Source: Desulfobacula sp.
GTDB lineage: Bacteria; Desulfobacterota; Desulfobacteria; Desulfobacterales; Desulfobacteraceae
Assembly: GCA_023701135.1 (NCBI GenBank)
Contig: JAMPXP010000009.1
Coordinates: 62,001-126,000, forward strand
Length of the DNA: 64,000 nt
Direction of reading: 5' to 3'
Both the position numbers and the translations under genes were made by a program. The stretch's first letter is position 1. The number at the start of each line of letters is the position of its first letter. Below are positions 41,858 to 50,344 of this stretch, in pieces. The notes below the pieces were generated by a model. The model searched no databases. It saw only the letters and a program-made list of their open reading frames with translations, and was not told where the DNA came from.

Positions 41858-43654
41858 ATGATCGATATAAACACCTATCGCCCTGAATATCTTTTATCAG
41901 TTATTCCTCAGATTTTTGATATTGCCCGAAAATCAGATACGATTGAAGCGTTTCGCCAAAACGCAGCCCAATATGTCCATAAGCTCCAATATGAACCCCT
42001 GGATGAGGTCCGCTCCTTCAGCGAGGGGACCATTATCCGTGTCCGGGATTGCTCCCAGGCGGTTAACCAGATTTTTTCACATCGTTCGGAAGAAAAATCA
42101 AATTTCTCCGTGGCCAAGGCCCTATGGGATATTTCCCATAACCATCCCAGACCCGATCTTTCTTCTGCATTCTATGCGGAAATGCTTCATCTCTTTTTAG
42201 GTCTGCACGGAAAAGGCCCCCGGCCGAAATTTGCGGATTATCACCTGGTGCCCAGCTCCCTCGATGGCCGGGAAGCAGCCATCGAGCGCAGCAGCCAGCT
42301 TGATACCTTGTCCGAAGATGTTACAAAATACATGGATCGATACAGCGACGGCCTTGCCCAAGCATCTATGGATCGCCGGCATAGGCGACGGAATCATATT
42401 CTTAAAAAGCTGGGGGCTTCTTTAAGCGACTGGGAGGACTGGCGCTGGCAATACGGCCATGTGATGCGGGACCCGGAGATGATAAAGCAACTGGTCAATC
42501 TATCACCGGCTCAGGCCATCGCCCTTGATACGGCCAGAAAAATCAAGATCCCCTTTGGCATCACCCCCTATTATCTTTCCCTTATGGATGAAGACCCTGA
42601 TTCGGGAAAGGATACTGCCATTCGGTCCCAGGTCCTTCCACCGTCCAGTTATGTAGATCAGATATCGGAATACGATCGAAAAGAAAATTCCTGCCTCGAT
42701 TTTATGCGTGAAGCAGATACCTCGCCCATTGATTTGATTACTCGCCGATATCCGTCCATATGCATTTTCAAGCCCTTTAATTCGTGCCCCCAAATCTGTG
42801 TTTACTGCCAGAGAAACTGGGAAATCGAAGATGCAATGATGCCCGGGGCCATGGCCTCCAAAAAGCAGATTCAGGAAGCCGTTGACTGGATCCGCAGGCA
42901 TCCGGCCATTCATGAAGTGCTGATTACCGGCGGTGATCCCCTGGGAATGAACGATGCCGGCTTGGACCGCATTCTCGCGGAGATTTCCGCTATCCCATCC
43001 ATAGAGCGGATCCGCATCGGAACAAGAACACTGGTAACTGCTCCCATGCGGATTTCCGAGAAGCTCGCCGATATCCTGGCCAAATACAGGGAACCTTACA
43101 AACGGCAGGTTGCTGTTGTCACCCATATTCAACATCCCTACGAAATCACCCCGGATACGGCAGCAGCAGTGGAACGGCTCCGGGAAAAATCCATCCCTGT
43201 GTTCAATCAGCTCGTGTACACCTTTTTCATTTCCCGGCGGTTTGAAGCCGCTTTTCTGAGAAGAAACCTGACCCGTATCGGCGTCAGCCCGTATTATTCC
43301 TTTAATACCAAGGGAAAAGAAGAGACCTTGGAATACCGTGTCCCCATTGCCCGGTTGCTTCAGGAACAAAAGGAAGAGGCAAGACTTCTTCCCGGCATGT
43401 CCAGGACCGATGAGGCGGTCTATAATGTTCCGGGAATGGGAAAAAACTATTTGCGCGCCCGGCAGCACCGGGATCTGATTTCGATTCTTCCGGACGGAAC
43501 CCGATTACATGAATTTCACCCCTGGGAAAAAAATATTACCCGGAATATTTCCACCCATATCGGGCAGGATGTTCCGATTCTCGATTACCTCATCCGGCTG
43601 GAGGCTGCCGGCGAGGATGTTTCAGATTATGAAACCATCTGGTATTATTTCTGA
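41858..43654 (+). CDS. KamA-family radical SAM protein, large form
   Basis: This 598-residue protein belongs to the lysine 2,3-aminomutase family. The radical SAM cluster cysteines are C310, C314 and C317 in SCPQICVYCQRNWEIE. The SAM and PLP-domain sequences VLITGGDPLGMND and RIGTRTLVTAPMRISEK follow. It is about 180 residues longer than standard lysine 2,3-aminomutase. Most of the extra length is at the N-terminus (1-230), which has no motif I recognise. Substrate specificity cannot be assigned. The ATG at 41858 is preceded by a strong AAAGGAGGT. The gene overlaps the end of dnaE2 (43645) by 10 bases, tail to tail. Confidence 0.88.
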   Translation: MIDINTYRPEYLLSVIPQIFDIARKSDTIEAFRQNAAQYVHKLQYEPLDEVRSFSEGTIIRVRDCSQAVNQIFSHRSEEKSNFSVAKALWDISHNHPRPDLSSAFYAEMLHLFLGLHGKGPRPKFADYHLVPSSLDGREAAIERSSQLDTLSEDVTKYMDRYSDGLAQASMDRRHRRRNHILKKLGASLSDWEDWRWQYGHVMRDPEMIKQLVNLSPAQAIALDTARKIKIPFGITPYYLSLMDEDPDSGKDTAIRSQVLPPSSYVDQISEYDRKENSCLDFMREADTSPIDLITRRYPSICIFKPFNSCPQICVYCQRNWEIEDAMMPGAMASKKQIQEAVDWIRRHPAIHEVLITGGDPLGMNDAGLDRILAEISAIPSIERIRIGTRTLVTAPMRISEKLADILAKYREPYKRQVAVVTHIQHPYEITPDTAAAVERLREKSIPVFNQLVYTFFISRRFEAAFLRRNLTRIGVSPYYSFNTKGKEETLEYRVPIARLLQEQKEEARLLPGMSRTDEAVYNVPGMGKNYLRARQHRDLISILPDGTRLHEFHPWEKNITRNISTHIGQDVPILDYLIRLEAAGEDVSDYETIWYYF

Positions 43655-46600
43655 TCCGGACCATTGGGGTGATGAATGGGCCGGGTTTTTTCAACGGTCA
43701 GGGTAAGTGCCCCCCAGTTGGCCTCGACCCTGCCGTAGAGCAGGTAAGGTTTCCCATAGTCCAGCATATGGCAGAAAAGGGCATAGGGTTTGGGGAAAAA
43801 AACCGTTTCAACCAGGCCGGTCTCATCTTCAAAACTCAGGAATTTCATGGGATCACCGTGCTTGGTGATTACGACCTTTCCGGTGATGAGCCATCCGGCA
43901 AAGGCGATGGTTCTGTTGATGAATTTTGAAAGATCCTTGGCCTTGACGGTATGATAATTTCGGAGGATGTCCCGGTACAGAACCATGGGGTGAAAGGCGC
44001 ATAAAAATCCGAGAACGGAAAATTCCCGGCGCAGTTTCTCCATGGGGATTTCCTTTGGCAGATTCGGAGCAGGCAAAATGGCGGGTTTGGATTCAAACAG
44101 GCAAGGCTCCCGGCCCATGATTCGTTTTTGTCGCTGCAGGGCGGCAAAGGCCCATAAAATGGCCGCCCGGTTGTTTTTCTCATCCAGGGAATCCAGGCTC
44201 CCGCTGTGGACCAGGGCCCGGACCTCGTCCTCCCTGGGCCGGACCCGGCTGAAAAAATCCTCCGGACCGGCAAAAGGCCGTTTTTTTTGTTCCTTTACAA
44301 GGGTGTTCAGGGTCCGGGAAGAGAGGTCCTTGACGGCCATGAGCCCGACCCTGAGCGTATGTTGCCGGCCTTTCCAGGGGATATCGCTTTGGTTCACATC
44401 CGGGGGAAGGACGGTCACGCCCAGGCGCCTTGCTTCGGACACATAGGCAAAAGCGGAATAAAACCCGCCCTGGTTGCTGATGACGGCAGCCATGAACTCT
44501 GCCGGGTAATGGGTCTTCAGATAGGCGGCCTGGAAAGAGACCCGTGCATAGGAGGCGGAATGGGGTTTGCAGAAAGAATACCCGGAAAAGCTGAGGATCA
44601 TGTTCCAGACGTTTTCAATATCTGCATCGGATACCCCCTTGGCCAGGGCCCCGGCCCTGAACCGGTCGTGGAAATCGGCCAGTTCCCGTTCCCTGTCTTT
44701 TTTGGAGATGATTTTCCGCAGCCCGTCGCCTTGGGCAGGGCTGAACCCGGCCATTTTCACCGCCACTCTGGACACGTCTTCCTGGTAGACCATGATGCCG
44801 AAGGTTTCGTTCAATACATCTTCCAGGATGGGGTGGATGGGCTCCCAGACCCCGGTATGGAGCCGTTTGATATATTCCTGGATAAATTCATTGGCGGCTG
44901 GCCGGATAATGGAGGAATGGATCACCACATGTGCAAAATCCCCGACCTTGGTTTTTTTCTGCAAAAGGCGCATGGCCGGGCTCTCAATATAAAAACATCC
45001 CATGGTATTGCCCTGGGCCACGTTTTCCTGGGTGTCGATATCATCTTCAGGGTCAAGGCGGTTGAAATCCTCAAATTTTCCGGAGGTGCTTTGAATGCTC
45101 GCAATGGTATCCCGGATGACGCCCAGGCTCCGGTTGCCCAGGAGATCGATTTTGACGAGACCGGCTTCTTCCGCGGCATCCTTTTCCCACTGGATGAGGG
45201 GGACCCCCTTGGGCGCGGTCTGAACCGGCACATAGATGTCCATGGGGGCGGGGGTGATGACAATGCCGCCCGGATGCACGGAAAGGTATCTCGGGACACC
45301 GATGAGGGCCTGGGCATAGGTCATGATTTTCGGCCAGGGTTCCGGGAAATCCATGAACCTGAATTCGGGTCGTTCTTTGATCCGGTCCAGGAGATCCTGT
45401 TCAGCCTCATTGAGGTTCCAGAACCAGGGGAGGCGTTTGGAGACCTTGGTGATTTCCGCCTCCGGCAGGCCAAAGACCTTGGCCGTTTCACGCACCGCCA
45501 TCCTGGGCTGAAACAGGATATGGCTGGACACCATGGCCGCATGGCCTTTGAATTCCTCCAGCACCTGGTTTAAAATACCATCCCGCTCATCCCAGGCAAA
45601 ATCAATGTCAATGTCCGGCGGGTCGGTTCTTTCCAGGTTCAGGAACCGTTCAAAATAAAGATTGTATTTCATGGGGCAGACATTGGTGATGCCAAGGCAG
45701 TACGCCACGATGGAGGCTGCGCCCGAGCCCCGGCCGCAGATGCGGGAGGCTTTTGCCACAATGCGCTCAACCACCAGGAAATATTCGCAGAAATTTTTTT
45801 GGCGGATAATGGACAATTCATGATCGATGCGCGTAAGAACAGGGCCGGGCGGATTTTCCCCATACCTGCGTCTCGCGCCCCGGAGGGTCCTTTCATACAG
45901 GAGCCGGTCGGCGGAAAGGGATGTTTTCTCCTTCAGGGGCGGCATGACCGTTCCGAAATCGGGGCCGGTAAAGCAAAGCTTTTCCGCCAGGACATGGGTG
46001 TTTTCTACAGCCTCGGGGAAAACGCCGAACCTTTCCCCATAGGCGGCGGGAGATTCCAGGAAAGCCGTGTCCGGGGCCGCATCCGTTTGCGTGAGACGGC
46101 TTTGGCAGGTATTGAGGTCAATGGCCCGGAGCATGCAATGGATGTCGGCATCGCTCCTGCTCAGGAAAAAACTGCCGGGGGTGGCCACCAGGGGGATGTC
46201 CAGCTTTTTTGCGGCCTGGCAAAGGGGGTGGGTTTGAGACAACGGATGCCGGGCCAGGTTGACGGCCAGATCCACGCCGGCATCTTTCCAGAAAGGGAGA
46301 AGATCCGGGTTCCGGGTCAGGACGATCAGCCCCTCTGAAAACTGCGGCAGACCGGTTTCCAGTGAAAAATCCGTGTTCCTGTGGCGTTGGGTGATCAACC
46401 GGGTGAGGTTGCTGTAACCCAGGCTGTCCTTTACCAGGCACACCGCCCGGTGAGAGGTATGGGGGTCTGTGACTTCGGCGCCGATAATCGGGGTCAGGTC
46501 CTGAAACCGGCAGGCCCGGATAAAGGGCATAAGACCGCACAGATTGTCCGTGTCGGTGAGGGCGAGTCGTTTATAGCCGAAGGTTTTGGCCTGTTTGCAG

Positions 46601-46665
46601 AGCGCTTTCACGGAAGCTGTCCCCCACATAAAGGAATAATGGGATCGGGTGTTTAAGGGGATCAT
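43645..46665 (-). CDS. dnaE2: Error-prone DNA polymerase III alpha subunit DnaE2 (ImuC)
   Basis: This 1006-residue polymerase of the DnaE2/ImuC type has a PHP domain (about 1-200, SHYSFMWGTASVKAL). The polymerase active site is PDIDIDF (350-356) with the matching GRGSGAASIVAYCLGI just before it. A C-terminal OB-fold reads TIAFAGWLITGKVVITKHGDP. It is shorter than replicative DnaE (about 1160). ImuC performs translesion synthesis in the SOS-induced mutasome. Its ATG overlaps the imuB-like stop by four bases (ATGA). It is the last gene of the lexA operon. Confidence 0.95.
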   Translation of the reverse strand: MIPLNTRSHYSFMWGTASVKALCKQAKTFGYKRLALTDTDNLCGLMPFIRACRFQDLTPIIGAEVTDPHTSHRAVCLVKDSLGYSNLTRLITQRHRNTDFSLETGLPQFSEGLIVLTRNPDLLPFWKDAGVDLAVNLARHPLSQTHPLCQAAKKLDIPLVATPGSFFLSRSDADIHCMLRAIDLNTCQSRLTQTDAAPDTAFLESPAAYGERFGVFPEAVENTHVLAEKLCFTGPDFGTVMPPLKEKTSLSADRLLYERTLRGARRRYGENPPGPVLTRIDHELSIIRQKNFCEYFLVVERIVAKASRICGRGSGAASIVAYCLGITNVCPMKYNLYFERFLNLERTDPPDIDIDFAWDERDGILNQVLEEFKGHAAMVSSHILFQPRMAVRETAKVFGLPEAEITKVSKRLPWFWNLNEAEQDLLDRIKERPEFRFMDFPEPWPKIMTYAQALIGVPRYLSVHPGGIVITPAPMDIYVPVQTAPKGVPLIQWEKDAAEEAGLVKIDLLGNRSLGVIRDTIASIQSTSGKFEDFNRLDPEDDIDTQENVAQGNTMGCFYIESPAMRLLQKKTKVGDFAHVVIHSSIIRPAANEFIQEYIKRLHTGVWEPIHPILEDVLNETFGIMVYQEDVSRVAVKMAGFSPAQGDGLRKIISKKDRERELADFHDRFRAGALAKGVSDADIENVWNMILSFSGYSFCKPHSASYARVSFQAAYLKTHYPAEFMAAVISNQGGFYSAFAYVSEARRLGVTVLPPDVNQSDIPWKGRQHTLRVGLMAVKDLSSRTLNTLVKEQKKRPFAGPEDFFSRVRPREDEVRALVHSGSLDSLDEKNNRAAILWAFAALQRQKRIMGREPCLFESKPAILPAPNLPKEIPMEKLRREFSVLGFLCAFHPMVLYRDILRNYHTVKAKDLSKFINRTIAFAGWLITGKVVITKHGDPMKFLSFEDETGLVETVFFPKPYALFCHMLDYGKPYLLYGRVEANWGALTLTVEKTRPIHHPNGPDQK

Positions 46666-47846
46666 GACGAAGAGGTCTCACCGGTCAGGGTCAGCCCGGT
46701 TTGTACGGCAGCATGGCCGAACCGGTTGCGGATCCGGTCCACGGCCCGGATCAGGGCCGCCTGTTTTGTCTCCCTGGTTTCAGGGGCAAAGAGGTCTGCC
46801 TGCACCATGGGCGGGCAAAGCGTTTCGCAGATCAGGCGCATGTGCCGGATGCGGACCCGCCGGGTCCAGGCCTTGTCCAGGAGAAGGACGCATTTTTTAA
46901 ACAGGACCATGTCATTGGATGTGGAGGGTGAAAGCTTTGCGGTTGAAAGGCTTTGCAGCCCGTCTGAATAGGAGAGGATGAGTTTTGTGCCGCCGCCGTG
47001 GAGATTTCTGTCCCTTAAGCGTTTGCAGATCTGTTCGATCATGAGGTACAGGGTTTTTTTCAAGATCCCGGCATGGTTGGTGTCATTGGAAAATTCATGG
47101 TCGGCCGAAAGAGTTGAGGCGGTTTCGCTAAAGGCCCTGACCGGGCTCGGGTCCATTCCCCTGATCCAGTCATAGATCAGGGGGGCCTTCTGAAGAAAGG
47201 GGATTTTGAGCTGTTCCAGGGTAAGTCGCCGGGCCTCGGATACGGAAAAGAGGTTGAATTCTCTCAGCCGGTTTAGATCCGCTTTTGTAAATCCAGGGAT
47301 CAGGTGAAGGGGCAAAGTGGCAAGAAAGGCCTCTTCATCTCCCGGCGCCACAATATATTCGCCCAGGGGTTTCACCAGCCGTGTGGCCACCTTGGCCACC
47401 AGCTTGCTCGTTGCCACGGACCAGATGGGATCCAGGTTGAAGGCGGATTTAAAGGTTTTTTTCAGCCTGAAGGCCACGTCGGCGGAGGGGCCGAAAAGCC
47501 GCCCCGAGGACGTCACATCCAGGAAGAGATGGCCGTCAAAGGATCCGTATTCAACCAGGGGAGTAAAGGCAACGCTTTCCTTTAACAGGTCTTTCATGAC
47601 CTGTTCATACCGGTTGAAGCCGGGGGCAAGGACGGGGATGTTTCGGTTGAGCCGCCGGGCCCGGGCCAGGGGCATGCCTTTGCGGATGCCTTCTTGATAG
47701 GCTTGGTCGCTCATGTCATAGACCACGGCCCGGGGCGATCCTTGTGGTGCGATGATGAGGGGCCGCCCCCTGAGGGAGGGAGACCGGTTGGTCTCCACGG
47801 CAACGGCAAAATCCGCAATATTTAAATGAATGACGGCGCGTTCCAT
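46662..47846 (-). CDS. imuB: ImuB-like Y-family polymerase protein, catalytic residues altered
   Basis: This 394-residue protein has the overall Y-family organisation: palm and fingers to about 230, a little-finger domain, and a short C-terminus. The metal-binding sites are changed. Where DinB has H-V-D-M-D-C-F, this protein has HLNIADF (N9 and A11 replace the aspartates). The S-x-D-E motif is SFDG (G105 replaces the Glu), as in ImuB proteins that lack polymerase activity and act as scaffolds. It begins at 47846 inside the end of the DUF72 gene (25-base overlap) and overlaps dnaE2 by four bases. No clear C-terminal beta-clamp binding peptide was recognised. Confidence 0.87.
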   Translation of the reverse strand: MERAVIHLNIADFAVAVETNRSPSLRGRPLIIAPQGSPRAVVYDMSDQAYQEGIRKGMPLARARRLNRNIPVLAPGFNRYEQVMKDLLKESVAFTPLVEYGSFDGHLFLDVTSSGRLFGPSADVAFRLKKTFKSAFNLDPIWSVATSKLVAKVATRLVKPLGEYIVAPGDEEAFLATLPLHLIPGFTKADLNRLREFNLFSVSEARRLTLEQLKIPFLQKAPLIYDWIRGMDPSPVRAFSETASTLSADHEFSNDTNHAGILKKTLYLMIEQICKRLRDRNLHGGGTKLILSYSDGLQSLSTAKLSPSTSNDMVLFKKCVLLLDKAWTRRVRIRHMRLICETLCPPMVQADLFAPETRETKQAALIRAVDRIRNRFGHAAVQTGLTLTGETSSS

Positions 47847-48658
47847 GGCGTTTTTCCACCGCCTTTTTTGAGCAGGAGATCCATGAGTCGCAATGCGTTT
47901 TTCGGGGCCTGCCCCCTGACATGGTTGTTGAAAAAGATACCGCCGGCGGCCGCTTCCGGCATCAGTCCGGTCTTGATCCGCTCCGCCCATTCCTTCAGCT
48001 CCGGGTCTGCATAATCATAGTCAAACTGTTTTTGCATACTGCCGGACCGCCACCCTTTGGCATTCCGGCCGTGGAAACGGACATAGAAGAGATCCGGGTT
48101 GGTGACCATTGAAAGCCGGGGGAAAAGCCCGGGCAGGTCCGGCTCATCCACATTGACCAGGGTGATCCTGCGGCGTTCAAGCTCTGAAAAGACCTTGTCA
48201 TTGACCCAGGAATCATGCCGGAATTCCACGGCCAGGGGGAGTCCCGACAGTTCATCCAGAAGGGCGGCCAGATAATGCCTGAAATCCGCGGACCGTTCAA
48301 AATAGGGGGGCAGTTGAATCAGGATGCACAAGAGTTTTTCAGATCGGATCAGGGGTTCTATGCCCTGGCGAAAAGCCAGGACCTCTTTTTGCCAGAGATT
48401 TTTTTGGATCTCATGGGTCAGGGTCCGGGTGAGCTTGGCGCTGAATTTAAAATGTTCCGGCACCTTTTCGCACATTCTCTCCATAGCCGGGGCCTTGGGC
48501 ATCTGGTACCAGGTATAATTGAGTTCGACGGCGTGAAAGGCTTTGATATAGCAGTCCAGCATATTGGAGGAATGGGTGCCGTCCGGGTAGAAGCCCGAAT
48601 CCACCCATTCCCCGTAGGAATACCCGCTGGTGCCGGTATAGAGGCGGCAGGCCGTCAT
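47822..48658 (-). CDS. DUF72 (YecE-like) TIM-barrel protein in the lexA operon
   Basis: This 278-residue protein has the DUF72 signature TGTSGYSYGEWVDSGFYP at the start, VELNYTWYQMP near residue 50, LAVEFRHDSW near residue 148 and YVRFHGRNAKGW near residue 200. DUF72 is an uncharacterised TIM-barrel family. Its ATG follows the lexA stop with no spacer (TGAATG). Its end overlaps the imuB-like gene, so the three are translated together. In the usual lexA-imuA-imuB-dnaE2 cassette this position holds ImuA, a RecA-like protein. This protein is not RecA-like, so it is a substitution rather than a diverged ImuA. Confidence 0.9.
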   Translation of the reverse strand: MTACRLYTGTSGYSYGEWVDSGFYPDGTHSSNMLDCYIKAFHAVELNYTWYQMPKAPAMERMCEKVPEHFKFSAKLTRTLTHEIQKNLWQKEVLAFRQGIEPLIRSEKLLCILIQLPPYFERSADFRHYLAALLDELSGLPLAVEFRHDSWVNDKVFSELERRRITLVNVDEPDLPGLFPRLSMVTNPDLFYVRFHGRNAKGWRSGSMQKQFDYDYADPELKEWAERIKTGLMPEAAAGGIFFNNHVRGQAPKNALRLMDLLLKKGGGKTPWNAPSFI

Positions 48659-49294
48659 TCAGCCCTCTATCCCCTGGGGGCCCCGGACAATGCCGATGAC
48701 CTTGCCCTGGATCAGAACCTCGTCAAACCCGTATTTTTGCGGGGTGAAATCCGGGTTTTCAGGCCGGAGTTCAATCCCGTCCGGAAGGAGGAAAAACCGT
48801 TTTACCGTGGCCTCTTCATGATGGATCAGGGCCACCACGATTTCCCGGTCACGGGCATATTGCCGGGGTTCACAGACGGCCAGGTCCTGGTCCAGGATTC
48901 CGGCATTTTTCATGGAACTGCCCTGGATCCTGAGGGCAAACAGGTTTTGACCCGGGTATAGGGCCCCGTCCAGGATCAGGCTGCCCCCCCATTCCTGCTG
49001 GGCATACATGGGCAATCCCGCCGTGATGCGGCCGATGATGGGAATCTGTTTCTGCCGCTGGGCTGCATCAATGTCCCCGGTGTCTTCCAGAATGTGAAGG
49101 GTCCGGCTGTACCGGCCTTCCCGCCGGATATAGGCCTTGTCTTCAAGGGATTTCAGGGTCTGGGCCACGGCCGCATGGCTGATGTCCAGTTCGGCCGCTG
49201 CCGCGCGAAGGCTTGGGACCATCCCGTTTTCTTTCACCTGCCGTTTCAGATAGTCCAGCATCCGCTGCTGGGTTTGGGTCGGTTTTTGTCTCAT
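48659..49294 (-). CDS. lexA: LexA repressor of the mutagenesis cassette
   Basis: This 211-residue LexA has an N-terminal winged helix (PSLRAAAAELDISHAAVAQTLKSLEDKAYI). The self-cleavage site is at A92-G93 (ITAGLPMYAQ) and the serine/lysine dyad is S127 (IQGSSMKNAG) and K165 (ATVKRF). It represses SOS genes until RecA-stimulated cleavage. It begins the operon that contains the DUF72, imuB-like and dnaE2 genes, so it probably represses itself and them. I take the ATG at 49294; the frame is open 156 bases upstream but that part is a low-complexity hydrophobic stretch that covers the promoter. Confidence 0.95.
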   Translation of the reverse strand: MRQKPTQTQQRMLDYLKRQVKENGMVPSLRAAAAELDISHAAVAQTLKSLEDKAYIRREGRYSRTLHILEDTGDIDAAQRQKQIPIIGRITAGLPMYAQQEWGGSLILDGALYPGQNLFALRIQGSSMKNAGILDQDLAVCEPRQYARDREIVVALIHHEEATVKRFFLLPDGIELRPENPDFTPQKYGFDEVLIQGKVIGIVRGPQGIEG

Positions 49295-49325
49295 GGGCAA
49301 TGCCTTTTTTTGATCGTTTTTGTAA

Positions 49326-49354
49326 AGCGTAGAGATTTTTAGACAAAATGTCAA
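49326..49354 (-). promoter_or_regulatory. lexA operon promoter with TTTACA repeats
   Basis: The minus strand has TTGACA (49354-49349), a 17-base spacer and TACGCT (49331-49326), about 32 bases before the lexA ATG. TTTACA hexamers occur at 49377-49372 and 49366-49361, near helical phase with the -35, and another at 49326-49321. They are candidate LexA operators; the E. coli CTGT-N8-ACAG box is not present. Confidence 0.45.
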
Positions 49355-49479
49355 TATAAATGTAAATGATTTGTAAAGTAAAAATATTAACAAAAAAACG
49401 ATGGTTTGTGAAATCGGTTGTTTTTGTGACGCTTTGATTTTGGTTTCCAAAGCCTGATTTTCCTGATAATAATACCGGC

Positions 49480-50331
49480 ATGTTGACCGGATACCTATTT
49501 ATCATTATGGCGGCCGTCTTCTGGGGGCTCATCGGGATTTTTTCCAGCCTTGCCTTTTCACAGGGCGTGGGCCCCATGGAAGTGGCTTTCTGGCGGGCCG
49601 TCCTGACCTGGTTCTGTTTTGGCGGCCAGGCCGTGATGAGCAGGCAGACCAAAATCGATAAAAAAGATTTTCCTTTATTTCTGGTGTTTGCCCTTTTCGG
49701 GATCTCTCTTTTTTATATTGCCTATCAGTTTGCCGTAAAAACAGGGGGGGCCGCCTTTGCTTCGGTTCTCCTGTATACGGCGCCGGCCTGGGTGGTGGCC
49801 TGTTCATTTTTCATTTACAGGGAACGGCTTACCTGGATAAAAGGGATGGCTGTCGTTCTTGTGATTCTGGGTGTCTTTCTGATCTCAAAAACCGGGGGGA
49901 ATACCCAAAGCAGTCTGTCCATCGGCTGGATCGCCATTCTCTCCGGACTTGCCTCCGGATTCTGCTATTCCCTTTATTATACCATTGGGAAATATTTTTC
50001 CGGCCGGTATTCCAGTGCTAATCTGTTTTTATGGGTTCTCCCCATGGGGGCATTGGGAATCCTGCCCTTTGTCGATTTCGTAGAAAAGACCCCCCTTGCC
50101 TGGGCCGCCCTGATATCGGTTTCCCTTGTGTCCACCTTTCTTGCCAATTTCTGTTATTACCAGGGGCTTAAGACCCTTGAGGCGGGAAAGGCATCCATTG
50201 TGGCAACCCTGGAGCCGGTGGTGGCTGCCGTTACGGCCTATATATTCCTGGGAGAATATTTTTCATTTCTCGGCTATGTCGGCGCCGGCCTGATTCTTCT
50301 GGCCGTTATGTCAACCATTTATGATCATTAG
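49480..50331 (+). CDS. EamA/DMT-family transporter
   Basis: This 283-residue membrane protein has ten predicted helices arranged as two EamA repeats (first starting LFIIMAAVFWGLIGIFSSLAF, second starting AILSGLASGFCYSLYYTIG). Members export metabolites or amino acids. The repeat end LEPVVAAVTAYIFLGEYFS is characteristic. It is divergent from lexA and is followed 13 bases later by ptsP. The substrate is not known. Confidence 0.93.
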   Translation: MLTGYLFIIMAAVFWGLIGIFSSLAFSQGVGPMEVAFWRAVLTWFCFGGQAVMSRQTKIDKKDFPLFLVFALFGISLFYIAYQFAVKTGGAAFASVLLYTAPAWVVACSFFIYRERLTWIKGMAVVLVILGVFLISKTGGNTQSSLSIGWIAILSGLASGFCYSLYYTIGKYFSGRYSSANLFLWVLPMGALGILPFVDFVEKTPLAWAALISVSLVSTFLANFCYYQGLKTLEAGKASIVATLEPVVAAVTAYIFLGEYFSFLGYVGAGLILLAVMSTIYDH

Positions 50332-50344
50332 GAAAGGCAAAGCC

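Noticed and set aside
42503-43468. Minus-strand reading frame of 321 codons
   Set aside because: It is antisense to the KamA-family gene, and no domain is visible.
44206-45573. Plus-strand reading frame of 455 codons
   Set aside because: It is antisense to dnaE2, whose catalytic motifs are intact; its composition is Gly/Asp/His-rich, as in typical shadow frames of GC-rich genes.
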